Source of the DNA: Bacillota bacterium
GTDB lineage: Bacteria; Bacillota; Bacilli; Paenibacillales; NBRC-103111
Length of the DNA stretch: 10,437 nucleotides
Assembly (NCBI GenBank): GCA_023391955.1
Contig: JAEWAA010000139.1
Span: 1-10,437, forward strand
Reading direction: 5' to 3'
This document shows, piece by piece, positions 1-6,698 of the stretch (position 1 is the first letter of the stretch; every line of letters starts with the position of its first letter). The notes under the pieces are model-generated. The model was not told the origin of the DNA and made no database searches. It was given only the letters and a program-made list of their open reading frames with translations. The position numbers were made by a program, and so were the translations under genes.

Positions 1-856
1 CTCTCAACCATTCCCGTTCTTCCTTCAAATAATGAAACGGCCGCTCCCCAAACCATTCCATGGATAACCCATGACCAACTCTTAGCTCCGACAAGTATCG
101 GAGAAGCGGCTTATAGGAGATGGCCCCTTCCCCTAATGCCACAATTCCCTGCCGCGAGCCAAAGGGGGAATACACATTATTCGGCTCAAAAACCGGCAAA
201 TAGGAAGCTGCCGTAATATTCTTCAGGTGAAGATGATACACGTCATCCTGCAAGGCATCATAAGCCTCCAAGGGTGGTGTGCCGCTCTCCCAGAGATGCA
301 GGATATCCAGGTTAATTCTCACATTGGGCATATCTACCTTCTGCAGCAGCCATTCGGCGGACTCCAGCGTATCCGCCAGGGTATCGGGATGGGTCTCAAC
401 AACCAGAACCATATCCTCCTTCATAAGCTCTTCCGCTGCCCGCTGAAGCATCCGGCAGGTGCGCTCCTTATATTCCTCCGACGCAGTGGCGCTGGCCTTG
501 CCGCCCGCAAATACCCGTATGTGGCGCGTACGGAACAATAGCCCCAATTGCAGCCATTCCGCAAGCTTCCGGTCCAGCTCCTTCTCATCAGCCTCCTCCG
601 CACACCGGACAGCCTCCTCCGTATGGCCGCCTTCGGCCACCCGCAGGTAATCGCTGATCATGTTAATTGACAGTCCGCCGGCATACAGCTCCTCCACAAG
701 AGCTGCCGCATGTTCCCGGGAGGCTTGCGCCATAGAGCGGGCATGAACCCCCCACAGCTCAATTCCCTGATAGCCTGTATCCTTGGCAAAACGGATCAGA
801 TCGCCAAAGCCGGCCAGCTCGTGCCGGAATGAAATGGTACACAGATAGCAGTTCAT
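1..856 (-). CDS. asbF: AsbF-like 3-dehydroshikimate dehydratase (partial, C-terminus off the left edge)
   Basis: Open frame of 285 codons starting at ATG 854-856 and running off the left edge without a stop. AsbF-type enzymes are metal-dependent TIM-barrel proteins of the AP-endonuclease-2/sugar-phosphate isomerase superfamily that dehydrate 3-dehydroshikimate to 3,4-dihydroxybenzoate, the catechol of petrobactin. Visible features recall Bacillus AsbF: the start MNCYLCTISFRH, GIELWGVHA (31-39), ISDYL (67-71), ETHPDTLADTL (154-164), INLDILHLWESG (181-192), HLHLKNI (208-214), VFEPNNVY (222-229) and SMEWFG (265-270). Likely metal ligands are E154, D184, a His of HLHLKN and E267. Family length is about 280 residues, so little is missing. 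It begins two bases after the stop of the preceding gene, whose last codons GGA-GGA supply the ribosome binding site, so the two are translationally coupled. A generic sugar isomerase is the alternative, but the block-by-block match to AsbF makes it less likely. Confidence 0.88.
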   Translation of the reverse strand, partial: MNCYLCTISFRHELAGFGDLIRFAKDTGYQGIELWGVHARSMAQASREHAAALVEELYAGGLSINMISDYLRVAEGGHTEEAVRCAEEADEKELDRKLAEWLQLGLLFRTRHIRVFAGGKASATASEEYKERTCRMLQRAAEELMKEDMVLVVETHPDTLADTLESAEWLLQKVDMPNVRINLDILHLWESGTPPLEAYDALQDDVYHLHLKNITAASYLPVFEPNNVYSPFGSRQGIVALGEGAISYKPLLRYLSELRVGHGLSMEWFGERPFHYLKEEREWLR

Positions 857-858
857 CA

Positions 859-1824
859 CTATTTTCCTCCCAGCTCTGACAAACGGTATAGGAATGTACG
901 TTCCGATTGGACGATGTCCTCGTTTTTAGCCATCAGCGAGGCGAGCAGATCTGAAGAAGGGTTTATTTTCAGCTTCACAAGGAGATAGTTAAACCGGGTC
1001 CATTGCTTCACGATATCGTCGAATAAGGCGGAGACTCCCTGTTCTTCTTCCTCCGGAATAACGTTAAGCCGCTTCAAGGCCTCCCAGACCTTTTTTCTCA
1101 TGGTAATAATGGAGGTCACCGTCAAAATATTCTGTCCGATCCACTCCGGGAGCCTGGAGGGATTGTCCTGCAGCAGCACACCAATATCCCTGGTGAAGGA
1201 AAGAAGCGCATTGCGGCCGCTTCGGGCATCCTCCGTTTCGAAATAATCCCGGTTATTCCGGGCTGCATACCGAAACAGCTCCTGGTGCGAATGCTTAGGG
1301 GTGGGCTCGGAGAAATGCAGCATGTGCACATAGAGCTGCCCTTTGTAGACGCCTGCCTGCAAGAGGACTTCCTCCGGCACCCAACCCTCATATCCGGCTA
1401 CCGGGTCGGCTACCAGAAAGCATCTGTCCTCCTCCCGGAAGCCGCACAGCAGAATGGAGTGGGTAAAGCCCGAGTCGTCGTAGCTTAGCATGGAGCTTGG
1501 AAAGAACGGCAGCCTGGAGGCTTTGCAGTCCAACAGAGCCAGCTCTCCGTCGGCAAAACGGTGAGTAAGCTCTTCGGGGGTGGTTTTGCGGAAGGCCACC
1601 TCTACTCCGTAAATGGTCTTCAGATTTTTCAGGTTCATGCTTTTTTTGCTGGAAACCAGCACCTTGAAGAAATAGTTGATATTCCAGTAATCCAGGAGGT
1701 ACCATTCCGGCACCTGTCCCTTCATGCCCAGAGCTGTCATGACGCAGGACGCGATACATTCCATTGGCGCCAGCTGAATCAGCTGAAACTGGGGCTTATA
1801 AACGGTTTCTGTGGAATCTCCCAT
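859..1824 (-). CDS. BtrH/AsbE-like papain-fold acyltransferase candidate (carrier protein to amine)
   Basis: A 321-residue soluble protein. Start chosen at ATG 1822-1824 because GGGAGG lies eight bases upstream; the GTG at 1831-1833 is also in frame but abuts that site. The N-terminal half looks like a BtrH_N/C39-type cysteine domain: PMECIASC near residues 20-27 offers a nucleophile (C23 or C27), FTHSILLCGF gives H122 and FLVADP gives D140, in the Cys-His-Asp order of papain-like folds. BtrH moves an acyl group from a carrier protein to an aminoglycoside amine; AsbE of petrobactin moves 3,4-DHB from AsbD to a polyamine and has similar length. Position fits AsbE: it lies directly before the AsbF-like gene, two bases away, as in asbABCDEF. 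The C-terminal half is helical and charged, without a motif I recognise. No signal peptide or membrane segment. I infer aryl transfer from a carrier protein to an amine. A cysteine peptidase is the alternative; orthology to AsbE is not proven. Confidence 0.62.
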   Translation of the reverse strand: MGDSTETVYKPQFQLIQLAPMECIASCVMTALGMKGQVPEWYLLDYWNINYFFKVLVSSKKSMNLKNLKTIYGVEVAFRKTTPEELTHRFADGELALLDCKASRLPFFPSSMLSYDDSGFTHSILLCGFREEDRCFLVADPVAGYEGWVPEEVLLQAGVYKGQLYVHMLHFSEPTPKHSHQELFRYAARNNRDYFETEDARSGRNALLSFTRDIGVLLQDNPSRLPEWIGQNILTVTSIITMRKKVWEALKRLNVIPEEEEQGVSALFDDIVKQWTRFNYLLVKLKINPSSDLLASLMAKNEDIVQSERTFLYRLSELGGK

Positions 1825-1848
1825 TCTATTCACCTCCCATACGTTCCC

Positions 1849-2115
1849 AGGAGTCTGTCCGATGGAGTTGTTTTATTAATAAATATTCATCAGGTTTCAT
1901 TCCTTACCGGTAAAGGAGTGCCCTGGATGCTCAAACACGTTTTGTCGGCCTTGATTTGAATGGAATGTATAAGGGTTCAAAGCCGCCAAAAAACTCGCCC
2001 TCAAAGCGTATGCTTCCGAAGCCAGTTTTCCTTACGGAAAACTTTTAACTCCTTTCCCTCCCAGTCATTCCACATGAATATTTATTCACCATTTTCTTTT
2101 GTCGGACAGACTCCT
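1849..2115. mobile_element. Small non-coding element with terminal inverted repeats (MITE-like, 267 bp)
   Basis: The ends carry a perfect 14-bp inverted repeat, AGGAGTCTGTCCGA at 1849-1862 and its complement at 2102-2115. After 15 unmatched bases on each side there is a second perfect 13-bp inverted match (AATAAATATTCAT at 1878-1890 versus 2074-2086), then a third weaker one (AAAGGAGT at 1912-1919 versus 2048-2055). Equal spacing at both ends is typical of transposon ends and hard to get by chance. The inside holds no gene. It contains an 8-bp hairpin (2024-2031/2036-2043) and the palindrome TTACCGGTAA (1904-1913). It fills the only large gap inside an otherwise tightly packed gene run. I see no clear target-site duplication, so a decayed IS remnant is also possible. 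No IS family is assigned. Confidence 0.68.
2024..2043. repeat. 8-bp perfect hairpin inside the element
   Basis: AGTTTTCC at 2024-2031 pairs with GGAAAACT at 2036-2043 across a 4-base loop. It is AT-rich and not followed by a clean T run on either strand, so it is not called a terminator. It may be a structural part of the element or could weaken read-through from the exporter gene. Confidence 0.5.
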
Positions 2116-2136
2116 AAAGCTTCTCATACAGAGCAG

Positions 2137-3915
2137 TCAAACCGGTACAGCCTGGCTTTCATCATCATGTGCCGCCAGAAGGGACTGGTACAGCTCACAA
2201 TGACGTCCCAGCTCCTCATGGGTGCCCTGGCCCACAATTTTCCCGCTGTCCAGAACGAAGATCTGATCCGCATTGCGGATGGTATCCAGAAGGTGGGTTG
2301 CTACAAGAATGGTTTTTCCCTTCATCATACTGCGCAGCTCCCGCAGCACCTCTTCCTCCGTAATGTTATCCAGCGAGGAGGTTGGCTCATCCAGCACCAG
2401 AATATCCGGCTTCTTCAGGAGAACCCGGGCGATGGCAATACGCTGGCGCTGCCCGCCGGACAATTGGGCCCCTTTGTAGTCCACAGGCGTATGGATGCCT
2501 TGGGGAAGCTGATCCATAAATTCCTTCAGGTTGGCGCTGCAGGCCGCTTCGTAAACTTCCTCCTCCGTAGCGTTCAGATTTCCGATGGCAATATTCTCGA
2601 ATAAGGTCCCCTTGAAGAGGAAAGTATCCTGGAACACAACGCCAAACCGGGCGTTAATCTCGCTCCGGGATATGGAATCCAAGGAGCTGCCGTCTACAAT
2701 AATCTCGCCAGCCTGCCTGTCCACCAGACCGAGGACGGCCTTGAAAAGGGTGGTTTTGCCGGAGCCGCTGCGCCCTACGAATGCGGCGGTTTGCCCCTTG
2801 GGAATACGGAAGCCGACCTCATCCAGAATCACCTTTCCTTCGCTTGCCACATGCAGATCCCACACTTGAACAGCATCCATCTCTACCTCTGCGGCTGCCG
2901 GAGTAAGGACCATCCCGGTATCCTGAGCGGAAAGCTGGCTGGTGAAGCTTTTTTCCGGCGGTGTCTTCAGGAATTCTGCGATTCTGTCCGATGCCACCTC
3001 TGCCTTGCGGATATCTCCATAGGAATCTGCAATGGCGCGAATGGGGTTCAATACGTTATTCAGATACGAAATCGACGCGATCAGCACACCGATGGTGATG
3101 CTATCCCCAATTACCTGGCGTCCTCCCAAATAATAGGTCAGCACAATAATGACACTGATAATAAGGGAGCTGACCGAATTCATAGAAGAACGGAAGAGGG
3201 TTTCCTTGGTGCTGCTGCTGACCAGCCCTTTGTACATACGCCGGTTGCGCTCGGCCTCCCAGTCCTCCAGCCCGAATAAGCGGATTTCCTTGGAGCCGTC
3301 AATACACTCTACCAAATGCCCGCCTATGGTTTCGTTGTGGTTGCGCACCTGCTCGGCATACCTCCGGATCAGGGAACGGAATAAACGGGGAACGGTCATA
3401 ATGAGAACGGTGCTTACTCCGGCCATCAAAGCCAATCTCCAATCCATCAGACACAGAATCCCCAATGCCATGGCCATCATAAGGACATGGGAAATCATGT
3501 CCACCAAGGTTTTGTTCAGGAAAAAGGAAAGTGAGGCGGAATCGAACCCAAGAAGGGCCAGATAACGGCCCGACCCGTCCTTTTCAATATGGCGGATGGG
3601 AATTTGTCGGATATGGCGGGTAAGCGTCTCCCGGATATCCAGCGTATTGCGGATGTCCAGATAGCTGAACAGGCTCCACCTTCCCACAGAGGATCCAGCG
3701 GAAGCGGCAGCCAGCACCAGTGACAGGATAAGCAGCGGCCACATCTCATTGTGATGGCCCTGAATCAGGACTCTGTCGATAAACCGGGCGAATATAAGCG
3801 GCTGTATCAAGTTGAAGCCCAAATCTCCCAGCATACAGGCGAATCCGGCGATCCGGTGCCTGGGGCGGGAAACAATCAGCGGCTTAATCGCTTTAATCAT
3901 GGTATACAGAGACAT
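2137..3915 (-). CDS. ABC exporter, fused membrane and ATPase domains (type I, MsbA-like)
   Basis: A 592-residue half-transporter expected to dimerise in the cytoplasmic membrane and export a substrate using ATP. The membrane domain (about 20-310) has hydrophobic segments near 24-45, 60-76, 137-157, 161-178, 246-264 and 270-288. The ATPase domain (about 345-580) is complete: Walker A GRSGSGKTT from 381, Q-loop VFQD at 427-430, signature LSGGQ at 485-489, Walker B ILVLDE at 505-510 and H-loop H541. Start placed at ATG 3913-3915 because GGGGAG lies eight bases upstream; ATG 3919-3921 is in frame but too close to it. The start overlaps the glycosyltransferase 3' end by 23 bases, so the two are coupled. 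The neighbours suggest export of the cluster product, giving release or self-protection. Membership of the type I exporter group is certain; the substrate is inferred. Confidence 0.93.
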   Translation of the reverse strand: MSLYTMIKAIKPLIVSRPRHRIAGFACMLGDLGFNLIQPLIFARFIDRVLIQGHHNEMWPLLILSLVLAAASAGSSVGRWSLFSYLDIRNTLDIRETLTRHIRQIPIRHIEKDGSGRYLALLGFDSASLSFFLNKTLVDMISHVLMMAMALGILCLMDWRLALMAGVSTVLIMTVPRLFRSLIRRYAEQVRNHNETIGGHLVECIDGSKEIRLFGLEDWEAERNRRMYKGLVSSSTKETLFRSSMNSVSSLIISVIIVLTYYLGGRQVIGDSITIGVLIASISYLNNVLNPIRAIADSYGDIRKAEVASDRIAEFLKTPPEKSFTSQLSAQDTGMVLTPAAAEVEMDAVQVWDLHVASEGKVILDEVGFRIPKGQTAAFVGRSGSGKTTLFKAVLGLVDRQAGEIIVDGSSLDSISRSEINARFGVVFQDTFLFKGTLFENIAIGNLNATEEEVYEAACSANLKEFMDQLPQGIHTPVDYKGAQLSGGQRQRIAIARVLLKKPDILVLDEPTSSLDNITEEEVLRELRSMMKGKTILVATHLLDTIRNADQIFVLDSGKIVGQGTHEELGRHCELYQSLLAAHDDESQAVPV

Positions 3916-5287
3916 TATCATAGCTCCCCGGAAAATGATGGATGATCGGCTTCGCCGCAGCAGCCCAACGCCCCCGGTCCATCCGGGTGTTGCGCAGCAC
4001 GGTCAAAGGATTGCGGTTCAATAGCTCCGGCGCCCTAAGCTCCGAAAGATGGTACATCTGCGGCAGTTCTCCGATAGGCCGGGTAAGAAGGTGCTCCGTT
4101 TCCTTTGCTGACGGTACTAGAGCGGGGATATCAGAGGATAAGGCCCTGTTGAGAGCCTCCACCACCCTGGGCATAATCAGCTTGTAGCTGTAGCTCTTGG
4201 CATTCCACTGCGCCCGGGCCGACATGGAGCGGGCCAGCTCCCGGTCCTGGTACAGACGGACAACCTGCTTGGCTGCTTCCATGTAATCAAAGACAGGCGT
4301 GTCTCCGGACCACCGGCAGCTGATGAGCAGTCCGTCTTTCTCATGCTCCGCCACCTCCCGTATGCCATCCCAGCCCGTACATACCACCGGAATGCCCCTG
4401 GTTTTGGCTTCAAGAAGATTAAAGCCGAAGGTTTCCCCCGGATCGGTGGACAAATTGACCAATACATCCGCCTTCCGGAACAGCTCCTCCTTCTCCTCTC
4501 CCATAACCGGTCCTGTAAAAGAAACCGCTTCTTCTATCCCCAGTTTGTGAACTAGGCTCTGGAGCTTCAGGCGGTACTCCGTGATCTCCGTTTGATCGGC
4601 GCCGGTATAATCCCCTGCGATCAGCAGGCGGGCGGATGGAATATGCTGCCTCAACTCATGAAGCATCAGAAGCTGCTTGTCGATATTCTTCACCTGCTCC
4701 AGCCGTCCGATGGACAGCATGTGAAAGGCGGGATTAGTCCACCGTCTCCTACCCGGGTCTTCCGCCGTCGTTCCCGGACTGTCCTCCACCCGGATGCACA
4801 GCGGAATCACCGGTGATGCCTCATAAACCGGAGACAGATTTGTCAACGCCTGCTTGGCTGAATGGGTGGCAGTCAGCACCACATCCCTGCTGCATAGAAG
4901 AGGCGTAATACTCAGCCAATGCCGGAGCCAGTGCTCCGACCCGACGGAATGGGCAATCATCAGAAAGCCCGTCGGTAGTCCGGCCAGACTCCGCGCTGCC
5001 AGCAGGTAGGGGGTCAACGCAGGCAAATTGGCATAGATGGCATCCAGCTCATAGGCCTGAACCAGCTCCGCCAGCCCCTTCGCCGCCTCTCCCAGCCGTG
5101 CTGCCGACATATCCGGCCATGTATCAGGCGCTCCCCCCATCAGCTTGATCCAACGGATGGGAGGGATTTTTACGACATCTGCGTAACACCCTAAATACTC
5201 GATCCATTGTGTATCGATGGCCCGCTCGTTGATTCTGCCGGATTGGCCGCCTACGCATCCGATGCGCTGCCGCTTCATCCCCTTCAT
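3893..5287 (-). CDS. GT4-like (GT-B fold) glycosyltransferase
   Basis: A 464-residue protein with the nucleotide-sugar-binding half of a GT-B retaining glycosyltransferase. SIGRLEQVKN near 192-201 is the usual basic site for the donor phosphate, LLIAGDYTG follows near 221-229, and ETFGFNLLE near 285-293 is the E-x7-E motif of GT4 enzymes, followed by RGIPVV and DG-x-REVAEHEKDGLL. The N-terminal acceptor half is less conserved, with a glycine pair in CVGGQSG near 11-17. Beyond about residue 385 there is an extra tail of some 75 residues without a motif I recognise. Start at ATG 5285-5287 overlaps the carrier protein stop (ATGA), with GGAGA upstream. Its place between a sugar-aminating pair plus carrier protein and an exporter suggests it glycosylates the small-molecule product, or attaches the amino sugar. 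Cell-surface polysaccharide work is possible but not supported by the neighbours. Donor and acceptor are unknown. Confidence 0.85.
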   Translation of the reverse strand: MKGMKRQRIGCVGGQSGRINERAIDTQWIEYLGCYADVVKIPPIRWIKLMGGAPDTWPDMSAARLGEAAKGLAELVQAYELDAIYANLPALTPYLLAARSLAGLPTGFLMIAHSVGSEHWLRHWLSITPLLCSRDVVLTATHSAKQALTNLSPVYEASPVIPLCIRVEDSPGTTAEDPGRRRWTNPAFHMLSIGRLEQVKNIDKQLLMLHELRQHIPSARLLIAGDYTGADQTEITEYRLKLQSLVHKLGIEEAVSFTGPVMGEEKEELFRKADVLVNLSTDPGETFGFNLLEAKTRGIPVVCTGWDGIREVAEHEKDGLLISCRWSGDTPVFDYMEAAKQVVRLYQDRELARSMSARAQWNAKSYSYKLIMPRVVEALNRALSSDIPALVPSAKETEHLLTRPIGELPQMYHLSELRAPELLNRNPLTVLRNTRMDRGRWAAAAKPIIHHFPGSYDNVSVYHD

Positions 5288-5550
5288 CCTGTCTTCTCCA
5301 GGTACTTATGGGACACAAGCTCCGCCAATGTGGAAATCGTAGAGAAATAAGAGTGGTCCAGCTCCTCATCATCAAAGCAGATACCATACTTTTGCTCCAG
5401 TTGGACAATCAGGTTGATCATCAGCACGGAATCCACCCCCAGTTCCTTCAGATCAGCTATTGGGGAAACCTCCGTTCCTTCAACCAGCTCGGCAATAAGC
5501 TCCTGAATTTCCTCCGTTATTTGCTTAAGAGTCGCATTTGAAGAATTCAT
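5284..5550 (-). CDS. Second acyl/aryl carrier protein
   Basis: An 88-residue acidic protein of PP-binding carrier type. The phosphopantetheine attachment site is ELGVDSVLMINLI with serine at position 41, and the predicted four-helix layout and length fit a free-standing carrier. It would hold an acyl or aryl group as a thioester for transfer by a partner such as the BtrH/AsbE-like protein. The start ATG 5548-5550 has GGGGGA about seven bases upstream; it begins 20 bases after the aminotransferase and its stop overlaps the next ATG. It differs clearly from the AsbD-like carrier at 7731-8000 (DSVLMINLI versus DSIMVLQLI; ELDHSYF versus DVDPAVF), so this is not a recent duplication. No second activating enzyme is visible in the window, so its cargo is unknown; it may be loaded by the AsbC-like ligase or by an enzyme encoded elsewhere. 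Confidence 0.87.
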   Translation of the reverse strand: MNSSNATLKQITEEIQELIAELVEGTEVSPIADLKELGVDSVLMINLIVQLEQKYGICFDDEELDHSYFSTISTLAELVSHKYLEKTG

Positions 5551-5570
5551 TCCGTTTCCCCCACCCGATC

Positions 5571-6692
5571 CTAGATTTGCACCTTACCCAGCACATCCCG
5601 GACAACAGCTGAGATTCCCGCTACATCCTCTTCTGTCAAGGCAATATTCATGGGCAAGGATAAGATTTCCCCTGCAATCTCCTCTGACGCCGGGAAGTCT
5701 CCTGCCTGATATCCGAGATGCGAAAAGGCCTTCATCCGGTGAATAGGCTCCGGGTACTGGATGGCTGTAAGAACCCCGTGCTTCTGCAGCTGCTTCTTGA
5801 GGGTATCCCGCCTCTCAGCTTCTATACGGATCACGTACAGGTGGTAAACATGGCTTTCGTCGCCCCGGCTTCCGGGAAGCTTGACCCCGGAGCAGTTCCC
5901 CAGATAAGACTCGTACAAACCCGCAACCTCCCGGCGCTTCCGGGACCATTCGTCCAAATAAGCCAGCTTCAGCTGAAGGGCCGCTGCCTGAATGGGGTCC
6001 AACCGGCTGTTCACACCGGGAAATTCATGCTGGTAACGAACCTCTCCCCCGTGGTTGCGCCACTTCCGCAAGCCGGTGGCAAGCTGGGGATCCGAGGTAA
6101 TAACAGCTCCGCCGTCACCAAGGGCGCCCAGATTCTTATCGGGATAAAAGCTGAAGCAGCCTGCTGTACCCATACTTCCCGCTTTCCTGCCCAATAAGGA
6201 TGCGCCGGCTGCCTGTGCGCTGTCCTCCACCACGGCAATGCCCCGCTCCTCCGCCCAAGGAATAAGCGCGGTCAGGTCAACCATTTGTCCGTACAGATGG
6301 ACGGGGATAATGGCCTTGGTCCTTGGCGTAACCAGGCGCTTCACCTGCTCCAGATCAATCAGGAACGTATCGGGGTCACAATCGGCCAGAACCGGAAGAG
6401 CTCCCGTATGGTGAATGGCCTCAACAGTAGCGATAAAGGTGTTAGCTGCTGTAATGACCTCGTCCCCGGGGCCAATATCGAGTGCCTTCAGCGTCAGATA
6501 AATGGCGTCTGTCCCATTGGCAACGCCGATTCCATACTGCGCGCCGGAATAGCTGGCAAAGGCCTCCTCAAACCGGGTAACCGGCACTCCCCCGACGAAT
6601 ACGCCCCGGGCCGCAATCTCCTCTACCTCCCGCAGCCATTCATCGCGGATTAGCGCAAACTCCGCCTGTGGCGAAGAAAAGGTTACTCTCAT
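5571..6692 (-). CDS. DegT/DnrJ/EryC1 PLP-dependent sugar (or cyclitol) aminotransferase
   Basis: A 373-residue fold-type I aminotransferase of normal family length. Seen: GTD at 60-62 for the cofactor phosphate, EVITAANTFIATV (78-90), VEDSAQAAGA (155-164) whose D157 contacts the pyridine nitrogen, and FSFYPDKNLGALGDGGA (180-196) with K186 as the Schiff-base lysine; RKWRNHGG and GVNSRLDPIQAA follow. Members move an amino group from glutamate or glutamine to a keto sugar. The sequence looks most like the 3-aminotransferases of nucleotide-sugar pathways (QdtB/FdtB/WbpE type), though subfamily cannot be fixed by eye. It starts six bases after the Gfo/Idh/MocA dehydrogenase; such pairs oxidise a hydroxyl and then aminate it. 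The amine made here is a good candidate acceptor for the 3,4-DHB group. Ribosome binding site GAGGGAG lies ten bases before ATG 6690-6692. Alternative: a scyllo-inosose-type cyclitol aminotransferase. Confidence 0.9.
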   Translation of the reverse strand: MRVTFSSPQAEFALIRDEWLREVEEIAARGVFVGGVPVTRFEEAFASYSGAQYGIGVANGTDAIYLTLKALDIGPGDEVITAANTFIATVEAIHHTGALPVLADCDPDTFLIDLEQVKRLVTPRTKAIIPVHLYGQMVDLTALIPWAEERGIAVVEDSAQAAGASLLGRKAGSMGTAGCFSFYPDKNLGALGDGGAVITSDPQLATGLRKWRNHGGEVRYQHEFPGVNSRLDPIQAAALQLKLAYLDEWSRKRREVAGLYESYLGNCSGVKLPGSRGDESHVYHLYVIRIEAERRDTLKKQLQKHGVLTAIQYPEPIHRMKAFSHLGYQAGDFPASEEIAGEILSLPMNIALTEEDVAGISAVVRDVLGKVQI

Positions 6693-6698
6693 CTGGCT

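Larger units (their letters stand above)
1825..2136. other. 312-bp gap between exporter and acyltransferase genes
   Basis: This stretch is occupied almost completely by the inverted-repeat element, leaving 21 bases on the exporter side and 24 bases, including the ribosome binding site GGGAGG (1833-1838), on the acyltransferase side. I see no convincing minus-strand promoter and no T-tailed terminator. Whether the last two genes share the upstream transcript or are driven from inside the element cannot be read from the sequence. Confidence 0.6.

Noticed and set aside
1..856. Generic sugar-phosphate isomerase/epimerase or endonuclease IV
   Set aside because: The blocks CTISFRH, ETHP.TL.DTL, WESG and VFEPNNVY recall AsbF more closely, and the neighbours fit 3,4-DHB synthesis.
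1904..1913. Palindrome TTACCGGTAA as an operator
   Set aside because: Lies inside the inverted-repeat element and away from any convincing promoter; treated as part of the element.
2116..2136. Terminator after the exporter gene
   Set aside because: No GC-rich hairpin followed by a T run on the minus strand.
1960..2604. Plus-strand open frame of 214 codons over the element and the exporter 3' end
   Set aside because: No ribosome binding site, no recognisable protein, and most of it is antisense to the conserved ATPase domain.
5718..6197. Plus-strand open frame of 159 codons
   Set aside because: Antisense to the conserved core of the aminotransferase; no family features.
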